Notes under the pieces: generated by a model
Databases searched by the model: none
Told to the model about the DNA's origin: nothing
What the model saw: the letters and a program-made list of their open reading frames with translations, nothing else
Source of the DNA: Diplonema papillatum
Taxonomy: Eukaryota > Euglenozoa > Diplonemea > Diplonemida > Diplonemidae
Length of the DNA stretch: 64,000 nucleotides
Direction: 5' to 3'
Assembly (NCBI GenBank): GCA_030068145.1
Contig: JAPJBO010000231.1
Coordinates: 186,001 to 250,000 of the forward strand
Program-made: the position numbers and the translations under genes
Part shown: one piece after another, positions 43,406 through 53,999 of the stretch
Layout: each line of letters starts with the position of its first letter
Position numbering within the stretch: position 1 is the first letter of the stretch

Positions 43406-44640
43406 TCAAGTGAGCCGGTCGTCACCGAGGCTTCACTCAGGCCGAATGGAGGAGTGCATTGCCGCTCAGCCCGTCGTTTCGCACTTACCAAACCAACTGA
43501 CTACTGTCTCTTGAGACCACGCAGTTCTCAAGTGGTAGCCGACCCTGTTTACAGACCCGAGGAGCTTCACTCGGACCGTAGGAGCTCAGCAGAAACTACC
43601 AGTGAGGTATATCGCGTTTCAGACGCAAGGCCTCACAACGGCAGGTACTTTACGCCGCTCACGAATCTTGTTGTCTAAGGCTTCTTGTGCTACAATCGCA
43701 CTCCAGCTGTTCCACAGGCGAGAGCAGGAGCAGAACAAGCAACAAGAAATGAAATGAACCGAAGTAGTAGTACCAGAGTTCCTACACTTTCCGTCCTGAC
43801 ATACTGCACCTGAAAAAGGTACGCTGTCACTACCCCGGATTGGCAACCTTATTTAACATCACACAGGAGGCATCGTTCCGCCGTGTGCCATGAGGGATCA
43901 CAACACCGCCGTACCAACGCCTGCTGGGGGTGTTGTTCCTGATTCTGGTGCACTCTCAAGGCGTATGTAGAATGAAGCCCTCGTTGAAATTAGATTTTTA
44001 TTTGTCTTAGATGAGTACTACATTGAGTAGATAGATGTACATTTCTTCTTTTTTTGTTTTTTCAGTTTTGACAAAACTCTCCCGCTCTTACTACAAAGAA
44101 GTTCTGTCTCAGAAGGAGTCCCTTGAGGTGAACAGCTTTCTTGTGTTTTCCCGCTTGTTGTCTAAGCAAAACCTTTGGCCTTCAACGGGCATCACTGGTG
44201 TTACGGGCGAAGCTGAACGGTGAAAGATGGTACTGTTGCAGAGGAGGAGAACGGCCACATCATTGCATTCCAACGGACTTGTCGGACGCACACAGAATAC
44301 AAATAGTCTGACACGGACTCAAACCGAAAACCCGCTGAGTGCACACCCCCAAGCAGGACATCCTCGTGTTGTGCATTAGGCGGCTTGGAGGCGTGGTCAA
44401 CCTCCTCGTCGCTACCTTTCGCGACCGTAATTGGATAGGCGGGATTGCCTGGGGGCGGTCTCCATGAAGAAGAGAAAACCGACCGCTTACTACAAGAACC
44501 AGTCCAGAAAAGTAAAGCAAGACCTCTGCTGTCGGCTGCTTCGGCAGACGACACATACTACTTCTGGATGGAAGTTTGCCACAACGTTTTTACACTGGTG
44601 GCACTGGTCACAGCGACACGAGTCTGAGTCGCTCACACAT
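43406..44640. other. Intergenic region without a supportable gene
   Basis: Short frames only. The frame 43454-43678 follows the membrane-protein gene and could be 3' untranslated sequence. No repeat family was recognised until the LINE remnant at ~44.65 kb. Confidence 0.4.
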
Positions 44641-44654
44641 CATCCCCCCACCGG

Positions 44655-45450
44655 ATAGCATGGGCGGACGGCTCCGCCCGGACGGGGGCTCGGCTGCCAC
44701 GGTACACGGGACCAGCCGAGCTGAAGCCGTGGGCCATCAACACTACCGACCTCACCGTGTGGGGAGGCGGTGGGGTCTATGTGCAGAAACCATTCGGCGA
44801 CCGTGGCCCGGACTGGAGGCGACCGGTGGACGGAACGCCATCGCTTGGATTTGCCCGGTCGGTGCCCACTCGAACAGTTTCCGCACAGAGCAGGTCGCTT
44901 TCCTCAATGCGGTTGAAATCCTGGATGAAGAGACCTCTCGGGAAGCAACCGCGCAGATGGCATCTGATGAACCTAAGGTGGCGTGGGTGCTCGGCGACTC
45001 GCAGTCGCTTCTGAAAGACCTCGCCCCCCGCCCCCACCGACAGAAGCGGTTCATGAACCAGCTGATCTGGCTGAAACTTTGCAGCATCGCCAGGAGGGGG
45101 TATATTCTGGTCCTGCAGTTCGTGTTCGGTCACTGTAAGCTCTTTCTAACGTGTGGACGGACTTTTCTAACGTGTAGACACTTTGAGTTTCCCAGTGCAA
45201 AACCATGGTCCACGACCGCCAGGCACTGAGAAGATCGGCTGCTGCCATCTCATGAGGTTAGTGAAGGGGGGCGGTCCTGCTGGAGTTGCAAGCCTTTATT
45301 GGGCGGACCACAAAGACAGCCCAGGAATACATCGACTACACGTCGAAGGCCCACCCAGGTTGCAGGGACGTTGCTTGGAACAGCACCGCCGTCAGACTTC
45401 TCTGCCAGTGTCAGGTGCTTCAATGCCAGCCACGGCAAGCATCGCCCTCT
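44655..45450 (+). mobile_element. LINE remnant with an RNase H domain
   Basis: In the frame that ends at 45229, bases ~44670-45130 read DGGSAATVHG, then AHSNSFRTEQVAFLNAVEIL, WVLGDSQSLLKDL and LQFVFGHC. These are the four landmarks of the RNase HI domain carried by many non-LTR retrotransposons: the first Asp with GS, the Glu in the SxRxE helix, DSQSLL, and the GHC that precedes the last acidic residue. After GHC the reading breaks at an insertion with a doubled TTTCTAACGTGT (45147, 45169), and a related frame continues near 45245 (HLMRLVKGGGPAG). RT sequence is not adjacent, so this is an isolated, decayed fragment. Confidence 0.7.
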
Positions 45451-45820
45451 GGGGTTTACAGCATCACGTACACCACTCGCAGTGTATAAAAGTCAACTGC
45501 CAGTAAAGCTATCTTCTTGCCTCGAGAAGTTGTCTCGGCGAATAAAAAGTTTTTCTGCACTCGAGTTGCACTGACACCAGGTAGAGCGGAGGCCAAATCG
45601 AAGAAAGATGTTCAACCGGGGCAGCAGATGTCCTTGCATCTGCAGTAAGCCGGGGAAGTACCAAGGAAGACACGAAGGCTTCCTAGCTTTCGTCAGGTCG
45701 TGGAGGTCGTGGCGTAGGCACAGGCCAAGAGAAGAAGTGCGTAGTTTTGTGTGCGAAGACATCATCTGCATTTCAAGGATGAGAACGGTTACCGGCTGTC
45801 GGGGAATCGCTGTATAACCA

Positions 45821-46597
45821 CCATATCACATGCTTTGCATCCTGGCTGAGTCTGGCGAGAAATACTCCCCTCCGGGAAGAAATACTCAGACTGAGTCGAT
45901 CCTGAGTTCAGCCTGAGTCGAGCCTATCAGAGCGAGTCAGCGCGACTCAGCCAGACTCAGTGTGGACTCAGGCAAACTCAGGCTGGGCGGGCTGCACTGT
46001 TGAACTACTGTACTGGTACTGAACTACTGCACCTGGTTACTTCAGTGGTTGGTCACTGAGGTTCTGGCAAGCTTGCAGATGTGCATGGGGTATCAGACAA
46101 CAAATTGGGACCCCACACACTGAAAACAAAAGTGCTCCTTTCCAGACAAAATTTGAGTGTTGCAAACGAAACTTGAACACCTGAAATTGGGACCCTAAAG
46201 CTGGTCCAGTGCCCACCTACAGGCAATTACCTAGACTTCACGCTGAACCGCAAAAATCGCGGTTCGTTGAGTACAGGTATTTTCATATACCTAGCGCTGT
46301 AAGCTTTACAAGTTGTCTTGCACCTGTCTGTGTCGTGCTCAACAGCTTTGTGATGTGGTTCTTGAGGTGGTGCCCAAAGCACCAGGGCTAGGTTTTATCA
46401 TTGCGATTGCAATTGTGGTTGTGATTATTGGCCCCCACTGCCCCACTGAAGTGACCCGAACATTTATATATACTGCCCAGCCTGAGTTTGCCTGAGTCCA
46501 GCCTGAGTCTGCCTGAGTCGCCCAGACTCAGGTGGACTCTGGCGAGACTCAGCCAGACTCTGCCAGACTCTGCCAGGATGCAAAGTATGATATCACC
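45821..46597. mobile_element. Fold-back element with arms of degenerate CTGAGTC repeats
   Basis: The left arm (45821-45987) and right arm (46478-46597) are inverted copies. The outer ends read CTTTGCATCCTGGC and, on the right, GCCAGGATGCAAAG. The arms contain many CTGAGTC/GACTCAG words, and both finish inward with GGACTCAGGCAAACTCAGG (right arm in complement). The ~490-bp interior has no coding frame. Imperfect tandem words within long inverted arms define fold-back (FB-like) elements; no transposase is present, so it is non-autonomous. Confidence 0.75.
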
Positions 46598-47826
46598 CCC
46601 TATTTTTTTTTTCTTGGTTTCGGGATTTTTACGACAGGTATCCGATTCCAGCCAGTACAAGGCTGCTTTATGGCCTGTACTGCAGTAACCAGTTCTCGGC
46701 GAACGCCGGCAGGACGCATTTCAGCGGCACCGAACGGGGAACGTGTTCTACAAACCTGACCCTTCCCGGCACGAGAAGCGTGCCCAGCAGTTCCATCGGG
46801 AGGAGTGCCCGACCGTGGAAGCGGGACCCGGGGCTGGCGAGATCTCGGAATCCGCGGAGACCGATCGGGGGTCCAGCCTCTAACAGCCTCACAGATCTGG
46901 GGCACCGATGCTCGGAATGAGACTCTCGTCTTTGGTGGGAGGTCCCCAAGGATAACTTCGGTAGGCGGTCGTAAATGTGGTGGAGGCGGAGGAAAAGCCT
47001 CCCCTGGAATTTTGTGACTTTAACCCTGACCTGCTGAGGCAAGAAGCCGGCATCGGGCAAGGGTTGTTTCTGTCACTTTTGGAAACGGCTGTTGCAGAGA
47101 ACCGGACGAGCTACTTCTGGAGGGTGCTCGGGAGCATTCGTGGATGCGCTTCCCGGGTCTTCCGTATTTCCGCCGCCATCTGCCGGTAGCAAGAGCAGAG
47201 TGCTCCCGTCATGTCCTCAACTTCGCAGTCGGCTGGACCAGCCCCAGGCGACCGTTCCACGCCGTCTTCAGTTGCGACCGGGATTTGTTCCCCTTTCCCG
47301 CCCGTGAACGACCGCCAATTCCCCAGCTCGCAAAGGTTCCATGTTCACCACCCCCGGTTGGCCTTGTCAGCCGCTTCTTCAGCGGCTGCCCAGTTGGGTT
47401 CATCGGCCGTTGGCTGTTTCGCGGCCGGCACGTGCTGCTGGTGTAACGGCGTGGGAGAAGCAGGGATTAAAATGAAAGTGAGCATTTGGGGTAAGCCCTG
47501 ATTGTTAAATTCACAATTAAATTTTGGTGCGTTTGGTTTTCCCAGAAGGTTACATGCCTGTTACTGTCAATTACCTGGCAGTTACTGTCAAAAACAGGGG
47601 GGGTGTCAAAAAATATTTTTGGGACACTTTGTACTTAGAGAGTTTTGCTGTCGGTCGGTCCTGGTCAACTTTTTCTTTGGGTGCCATGGCTTCACGTGGA
47701 CTCGTGCACCCTTGGAAGTCACTCAAAGAGTGGAGAGGAACAAAAAGTGAGAACAGAGGTAAAAAGCGGTGCGCCAAACAGAGAATACCAGCGTGTCGTC
47801 CGTGTCGTCTACTGCCATCCTGGCCA
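46598..47826. other. Region with weak open frames and a short repeat
   Basis: A plus-strand frame (46977-47189; KPPLEFCDFNPDLLRQEAG) has a coding look but no recognisable domain and may be a retroelement remnant. Bases 47541-47597 carry a segment (GGTTACATGCCTGTTACTGT..., with CAGTTACTGTCA repeated) that recurs at 49636-49686 next to the left end of the TIR-bounded block. Confidence 0.4.
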
Positions 47827-49082
47827 CAGGTGGCGGTCGCGGCTCGCCCCGACTCGTCTTCACCCGCCCTCACTCGCCCTCAGTGCCATGCAGGGTCAAG
47901 GTTCTGTGCCTTTTCCGACCCACTCAGGTGCGGGGTTTACCACAAAATCAGGGCAAATACCCTGCCGCCAGTGAAAACCCCCATTTTGGTGGAGAAACAC
48001 GTGTTGGGGGGAAAGGCAGCAGAGAGCTGCACCGCTAAGCGTGACGGGAGTCGACAGCGTCTTCTCGATCACGAACGCCATCGAGAAGATACACCGCGCC
48101 ACCATGGATCGCAGACATTCGACAGCCGACTGTTTCTGCGGATGCATGGTGGTGACACTTTTGCCGCTGACGACGACGACACACGACGGTGACTACTCCC
48201 CACACGTGCATTGTGTGAGGGCAGACTGCGTTCTGCCCAAAACATCAAACTACGACTTTCTCACTCCTACCCTTACATGTACCCCCCGACGGGGGACTTT
48301 CACCCCCGTGGCCCACCGTGACACCCCCGTCGGGAATTTTCTGGTACCCTTTGGGTGGAAGATAGCTAGAACCAGAGCGAGGGGCAAGCTCCTCCGGCTG
48401 AGACCTGTAGCGCTGTTGGCGCGTCGAGGCGTGGAAATCATCCTTCTGCTGAGTCTATGTGCACCGAAGTGGGATCCCCAACTCAGCGGACGAAGTGGAA
48501 CCCCCGACTCCCCAAACAAAGTGGTACCCTCAACTCAGCAAACGAGCCTGGGCAGAGAGAACAGAAACGTGCAAGACGGAGGTGGCATCAGAATGAGCAA
48601 GGAGTCCGAAGGACAGTCAGGCACAGAAGTCGGAAACCGTTCCATCCACGATGCAATCTGCGACTGTTTTAGACGGTTATTGTTTAATCTAGAATGCAAA
48701 TAATCTGTGGCAAGCATCTATCTGCATCGCCGGTTCGCGGTTATCTCTTCGCATGTGACGGCCCTCCCTTGAACCGAACTTGGGGCTTGGAGCACGTGGG
48801 GAGGACTTTGTCGACGATACCGAGATGGGAGGCACACCTTCTGCCATCAGGGAACAGCTGAGTATCTTAGAACGGGCCAACATCACCGTGGACACGCAAC
48901 TATTTTGCCTATGCATACGCACATGCTTACACAGCTCTCTTCGGACAAGGCGGAGTGTGTTCTTCGACGTGTGCCACCTTGAAGGGCGAGTCTAGGGCGA
49001 GTGAGGACGAGCCTGGGCGTCAAAAGGGGGCTCGAGGGCCTCAGGGCGAGTCTGGGGCAGGTCGCGACTCGCCCGCCACCTA
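47827..49082. mobile_element. Second fold-back element with CTCGCCCT-type arms
   Basis: The left arm (47827-47890) begins AGGTGGCGGTCGCGGCTCG and continues with CTCGCCCT words. The right arm (48983-49082) is the inverse, ending GCGACTCGCCCGCCACCT. Both arms are degenerate tandem words in inverted orientation, the same architecture as the element at 45.8-46.6 kb but with a different word. The 1.1-kb interior has only unsupported frames (for example 48041-48703). Confidence 0.6.
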
Positions 49083-49707
49083 TGCCTAGCGGCACATGAA
49101 GCGTGACCTTTTTCTGGTGTCTCCCGATACCATCAAGTGAACGAGGATCATAAAATAACAATGGAATTCGTGTGCTGCCAATTCAAGGTGATGACTGCGG
49201 ACAACACCACCACCCTCGCCTTCAGTGAGTCCGTCGCCAGAGTCACTACTTTGGCGTCGTCCAAGGCTGCCCTTGCAGCCGTAGCGGAATATCTCTCTCC
49301 CAGAAACAAAAGAAAGTGGACGAAGGTCGAAGCCCAAGCAGCGAAGACAAACGGAGGGTAGCTTTCATGGATGTAGGAATACACGAATTCTGCACACCAT
49401 GTTTCCATGTCCGTGTGCATGTCATGCGCCCACTGCTACCCCCTGTCTATTCGTGTTCCCATCCGGATCTCACGCTTCGCTTTCATGCTCCCATATCCCG
49501 CACGTGACAGGTAGTGCAGCCCACAATTGGGTATCCAGGTACCGCGAGGGCGTGTTCGGCGACAAATGGGTGAAATCTTTTTGGCGACCCCAGGACGTGA
49601 AATTTGCTTGTGCCAAAAAATTCTGCCTCCCCAAAGGTTACATACCAGTTACTGTCAGTTACCTGGCAGTTACTGTCAAAAACAGAGGTTCAAACGAACC
49701 GAAAAAA
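49083..49707. other. Spacer with copy of a 47.5-kb repeat
   Basis: No supported gene. Bases 49636-49686 match 47541-47597 (GGTTACATACCAGTTACTGT and the following CTGGCAGTTACTGTCAAAAA). The remaining sequence shows nothing recognisable. Confidence 0.4.
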
Positions 49708-49992
49708 TTAATTATATTTATATTAGGGTAGGCGGTTTTTTTTTTTTTGGCCCATGTCCGCGCGCGCGTAAATTTTTGGGAACCCCCGGAAAAAAAAAAC
49801 TTTTGCCAAAAAAAAACTTTTGGGATCTGTGCATTGGAACCGGTCGTGAGAGCGACTGCAGGCGTAGTCACGAGCGTGTCCGGCTCGCGAAAAGTCGAAA
49901 ACCTGTTCATCACACCGATACTTCACGGCGATGCAAATCGCGTAGACTTTGTTTACCTCAGTGTGTATTGACTTTGAAGCTGACTATGCCCG

Positions 49993-50388
49993 GTGCTGGG
50001 TTGGTGCGCTGGGCAAGCAATATCGTGCTGGTGTCAATCTAAACAGCAAGATTTGCGTAGCTCCTGCTGGACGCAGTCGAAGCACGCGGGATACAAGCAC
50101 AGCCTCAGCCTCGAAAGTGTGCGCGGTTTTACCGGCAAGGCATGTCGGGAGGTTTTGCCACTGTGGTGCGATTATCACACAGAACCAGTCCGGGGCAGTG
50201 CACGCGTCTATGCCTTCCGACGCCTCAAGCAGCTACTAGTATCTGAGACTCGACTGAGGAGGCATGAAAAGGACGCGGGGCAAGCGATGCGTTCACGGTG
50301 CTTGCGACTTAGTGCACTTGACCGGCGGCAATGCCTTGTGCCGCGGTATATTTGCGAAGAAAACGGCACTCGTCGCCTGACAGTCTAG
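49993..50388 (+). other. Unassigned 131-codon open frame inside the TIR block
   Basis: An open frame rich in Arg, Cys and Ser (GKACREVLPLWCDYH, then RRLKQLLVSETRLRRHEKDA) with no recognised domain. It lies between the left inverted repeat and copy D. It may be a remnant of a coding part of the element or chance. Confidence 0.2.
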
Positions 50389-50652
50389 ACCGCACATCCC
50401 TGAGCATAACTGCCTTCGTTGCACACGGCGTCTAACCAATTGCCGTGTGCTAGAAGCACCTGCCCTCCGTGCGGATGTCGAGACATCAATGGTCTCTTTC
50501 GATGTGGGTGAGGTACATCTTGTGAGTCCGGCGCCGTTTGCTACGCATCAGAAGGTGGCCACTGGCTAAAGCTTGCTGACGGGAGGGTCGGCAGAGTACC
50601 GACAAACTCCGTTTACACCAAGCAGGGCATCTTTGTGTACTCGGGTAATATT

Positions 50653-52255
50653 TCGAGACTGGAGGTCCTATGAACATGCAATGTGAATAGCCTCTATTCG
50701 AGCCAACCCCACTTTTACTTACTGTACTGTTTTGTACTAGATAATAGCGCGGAGCTGGCTTTTTCCGTTTTTCGGATTTCATGCCTGTATGGTCCACTTC
50801 AACAGTGCGACGGTCTCCGGACCCACAGGTCCGCGGTTCGATCCCCGCGCGAAGTGTTTTTTTCGGTTTGAAGTTTTTGAGAATTTTTCGAGACTGGAGG
50901 TCCTATGAACATGCAATGTTCACCAGAACTTTGCTTCACCCGAACTTCGCCCGAACTTTGCTTCGCCCGAACTTAGCTTCACCCGAACTTAGCTTCGCCC
51001 GAACTTTGTTTTGCCCGATCTTAGCTTCACCAGAACTTTGCTTCACCCGAACTTTGCTTCCCCCAGAACTTTGCTTCGCCCGAACTTTGCTTCACCAGAA
51101 CTTAGCTTCGCCCGAACTTTGCTTCACCCGAACTTAGCTTCGCCCGAACTTTGTTTCGCCCGATCTTAGCTTCACCAGAACTTTGCTTCACCCGAACTTT
51201 GCTTCCCCCAGAACTTAGCTTCGCCCGGACTTTGTTTCGCCCGAACTTAGCTTGACCCGAACTTTGCTTCGCCCGAACTTTGCTTCACCAGAACTTAGCT
51301 TCGCCCGAACTTTGCTTCGCCCGAACTTTGCTTCCCCCAGAACTTTGTTTCGCCCGAACTTTGCTTCACCAGAACTTTGCTTCATCCGAACTTTGCTTCC
51401 CCCAGAACTTAGCTTCGCCCGGACTTTGTTTCGCCCGAACTTAGCTTGACCCGAACTTTGCTTCGCCCGAACTTTGCTTCACCAGAACTTAGCTTCCCCA
51501 GAACTTTGTTTCGCCCGAACTTTGCTTCACCAGAACTTTGCTTCATCCGAACTTAGCTTCGCCCAGAACTTTGCTTCGCCCGAACTTTGTTTCGCCCGAA
51601 CTTTGTTTCGCCCGAACTTAGCTTCACCAGAACTTTGCTTGACCCGAACTTAGCTTCGCCCGAACTTTGCTTCACCAGAACTTAGCTTCCCCAGAACTTT
51701 GTTTCGCCCGAACTTTGCTTCACCAGAACTTTGCTTCATCCGAACTTAGCTTCGCCCAGAACTTTGCTTCGCCCGAACTTTGTTTCGCCCGAACTTTGTT
51801 TCGCCCGAACTTAGCTTCACCAGAACTTTGCTTCACCCGAACTTAGCTTCGCCCGAACTTTGCTTCACCAGAACTTAGCTTCACCCGAACTTTGCTTCAC
51901 CCGAACTTAGCTTCGCCGAACTTTGTTTCGCCCGATCTTAGCTTCACCAGAACGTCCGAACTTTGCTTCACCCAGAACTTAGCTTCGCCCGGACTTTGTT
52001 TCGCCCGAACTTAGCTTCACCTTCGCCCGAACTTTGCTTCACCAGAACTTTGCTCACCCGAACTTAGCTTCGCCCGAACTTTGCTTCGCCCGAACTTTGT
52101 TTCGCCCGAACTTAGCTTCACCCGAACTTTGCTTCACCAGAACTTAGCATTGCCCGAACTTAGCTTCGCCCGAACTTTGCTGTTCCCCAAACTTTAACTG
52201 CTGCCTCCAGTCTCGCCACGCGCCGGCCTTAGCCGAGCGCACGTACTGACAAAGC
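50653..52255 (+). mobile_element. Composite tRNA-headed, minisatellite-tailed repeat, copy D (longest)
   Basis: It begins TTCGAGACTGGAGGTCC (50655) with the GAATAGCCTCTATTCGAGCC block (50686). A tRNA-like head follows, with hairpin CGGACCCACAGGTCCG and a perfect B box GGTTCGATCCC (50835-50845), then a T-run. The 5' block recurs at 50887-50922 (TCGAGACTGGAGGTCCTATG), immediately before the 16-bp array. After the array come CTTTAACTGCTGCCTCCAGT (from 52193) and ~30 bp identical, in complement, to the far end of copy A. The head would be a Pol III promoter if intact; the A box is poor. Coding capacity is absent. Confidence 0.75.
50923..52192 (+). repeat. 16-bp minisatellite, about 79 units
   Basis: Tandem units of 16 bp, consensus CGAACTTTGCTTCACC, with alternations C/A at 1, T/A at 8 and G/A at 14, plus occasional 17-bp units (CCCAGAACT). 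Some higher-order blocks repeat: the order of variants at 51219-51330 returns at 51410-51520, and 51480-51640 returns at 51680-51840. Long frames translating to ELCFTRTLL-like repeats are by-products. Confidence 0.95.
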
Positions 52256-52865
52256 CACTACACCCGAAGTGACGGTGTCGACGTCCGCCTTTGGGGGTTT
52301 CAACAGCAGACCGCCGCAGAAGCCGCGAGAGCAACCATCCTTGCACAAGGTGGAGGAAAGCGGAAGTTGAAGTTCACCATCCTATCTGCGGGTAGCTGGC
52401 GCCTATTCTCGCCGATGGAAATGCCACCGACCAGCCGTCAGTAGGCTCTCGCACGGTGGTTCGGTAGGACCGTGACATCGCAATGGGGCATGGCAGAAGA
52501 GAGATAAGAGATTGACGGACACCCGCGCAATCGACAGTCCTCTGGGTCACTGCTTTATTGTTCGCAGCGTACCCAGCGAACCGCGATCTCGAGTTCAAAC
52601 CCGAAAGTCTTTTCTCCTGTGGCATCGTCTATCATCTGCAGCCTCCGACTATGGAAGGTTTTGTCGAAACGCACCCCGCGCGGCGTTCAGGACTGTTGAA
52701 CTCTAGACTGCCACCGCAACCCCTCGGACACATCAAGTTCATCTTCACACTCACCTTTGAGCTCATCGTCCAGAAATTCTACCAACAACGGGCACAAAAG
52801 TGCCAACAGCGGACTGGCCAGTAGTATAGCCGGCACATATGGTGTGACATCCAGTAGCAGAAAGT
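52256..52865. other. Spacer inside the TIR block, no gene seen
   Basis: Frames at 52512-52706 and 52558-52824 (+) and 52374-52625 (-) are short and featureless. Nothing else was recognised. Confidence 0.4.
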
Positions 52866-53111
52866 CTTGTGGCAAAAGTTTCTTTTTTCTGAAAAGTTTT
52901 TTTTTTTGCGCGCGCGCGCGTAAGTTTCTGTGGGCCGACGGACATGGGCCAAAAAAAAAAAACCGCCTACCCTTATATAAAAATAATTAAACGAAGCTAG
53001 CGCGCAGGGTTGCCTGATTTCGCACCTACTTTCCGATACCAAACAGATGCTCGACTCTAACATCAATTGCCAAGTGTGCAGGCTGCCACCAAAGAACGAA
53101 CTAATTACAAG

Positions 53112-53999
53112 ATGTCGCGGTTCAGCTCGCTGTTGCCAGAATACTTAACTGACTTCGCAAAAGACTGGCTACGACATGATATTCCAGCCTTCGATGTTGG
53201 GGGCTACGTCGTGGGCAACGAGCCGCAGAGTGCAATCTTCTGGGCGAAGAGTAACATGGTTATGTCAGGGTACCCTTTTGTTGAGGCTATCTTCAAAGAG
53301 TTGGGGTGCACTGTAGAGTGGCTGGTGGAAGAGGGAACGGCTGTGACGGCTGATGGTAGAAACAGAGTTAAGGTGGGAGTCGTGCGTGGTCCGGTCAACA
53401 GGGTCCTTCAGGGTGAAAGAACAGCACTCGAGGTACTCACACGATGCAGCGCTGTTGCCTTTGAAACAGCTCGCGCGAAGTCGATTGTAGCGAAAGCAAG
53501 TCCGCAGTGGTCAGGTACAATTGCAGGTACCAGAAAGACCACGCCAGGGGCGTACCGAATGATTGAAAAGTATGGACTCCTTGTTGGAGGAGGCGATCCA
53601 CACCGCTATTCGCTGAGCACCATGACCATGCTCAAAGACAACCACGTTGATGCGGCAGGAAGCATAACAAAAGCTGTGCAGCTTGCCAAGCAGGCCGGCG
53701 GGTTCTCTGTGAAAGTAGAAGTTGAAGCCCGTAACGAAACTGAAGCCACCGAAGCCTGTGCAGCAGGCGCCGATGTTGTCATGCTTGACAATTTCACGCC
53801 GGAAGCGCTTGCTCGTGTAGCCCCGATCTTGAAGAAAGCGTACCCGTACGTCCTGCTCGAAGTGTCCGGCGGCATTACTCACGAAACCCTGCACAGGTTC
53901 CTGATTCCGGGACTGGATGTTCTCTCAATGGGCTGCCTTACCCACAGCGTGAAAGCTGTCGACATTTCGTTGAAAATTGCGAAGCTATCAAAGCTGTGA
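53112..53999 (+). CDS. QPRT: Nicotinate-nucleotide pyrophosphorylase (quinolinate phosphoribosyltransferase), 295 aa
   Basis: The enzyme converts quinolinate and PRPP to nicotinate mononucleotide, CO2 and pyrophosphate, the entry to NAD from de novo synthesis. The first ATG at 53112 (MSRFSSLLPEYLTDFAKDWL) matches the length of homologues. Visible motifs: VVGNEPQSAIFWAKS and GYPFVEAIFKELGC (N-terminal domain), VRGPVNRVLQGERTALEVLT, then AGTRKTTPGAYRMIEKYGLL (~138, the substrate Arg/Lys), HRYSLSTMTMLKDNH, KVEVEARNETEA (Glu in EVE), AGADVVMLDNF and LEVSGGITHETL. All catalytic residues I expect are present, so it should be active and cytosolic. An in-frame stretch without ATG runs back to ~53067. 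It lies just right of the TIR block. Confidence 0.95.
   Translation: MSRFSSLLPEYLTDFAKDWLRHDIPAFDVGGYVVGNEPQSAIFWAKSNMVMSGYPFVEAIFKELGCTVEWLVEEGTAVTADGRNRVKVGVVRGPVNRVLQGERTALEVLTRCSAVAFETARAKSIVAKASPQWSGTIAGTRKTTPGAYRMIEKYGLLVGGGDPHRYSLSTMTMLKDNHVDAAGSITKAVQLAKQAGGFSVKVEVEARNETEATEACAAGADVVMLDNFTPEALARVAPILKKAYPYVLLEVSGGITHETLHRFLIPGLDVLSMGCLTHSVKAVDISLKIAKLSKL

Larger units (their letters stand above)
49708..52990. mobile_element. TIR-bounded 3.2-kb block enclosing repeat copy D
   Basis: The left end (49708-49830) and right end (52866-52990) are inverted copies. They share TTAATTAT, an AT-rich stretch, then GGGTAGGCGG followed by a T-run and GGCCCATGTCCG (left from 49726; right ending at 52972 in complement), and, more loosely, a (CG)n stretch and AAACTTTTGCCA. 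If GGGTAGGCGG is the true terminus, TTA flanks both sides, as in PIF/Harbinger insertions, but similarity continues outward so the boundary is uncertain. No transposase is visible inside. A single element or two solo copies facing each other are both possible. Confidence 0.55.

Noticed and set aside
43254-43514. A different last exon for the four-TM protein
   Set aside because: The tail it would give looks plausible, but no donor/acceptor pair supplies the right phase, whereas the 43328 acceptor with stop at 43405 does.
48041-48703. A 220-codon plus-strand gene within the second fold-back element
   Set aside because: Composition changes along its length, no motif, and it lies in the interior of a repeat.
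50785-50870. A tRNA gene on + (B box GGTTCGATCCC followed by a T-run)
   Set aside because: The T arm does not pair in the standard register, the anticodon arm is a 6-bp stem with a 4-nt loop, and the A box is poor. It is better read as the head of the composite repeat.
51000-52190. Long repetitive open frames (ELCFTRTLL-type) on + and the matching ones at 6457-6959 on -
   Set aside because: They arise from a 16-bp tandem repeat with no stop in 48 bp; the same repeat is open in several frames.
50923-52192. CRISPR array
   Set aside because: Units are contiguous 16-mers without unique spacers, in a eukaryotic setting.
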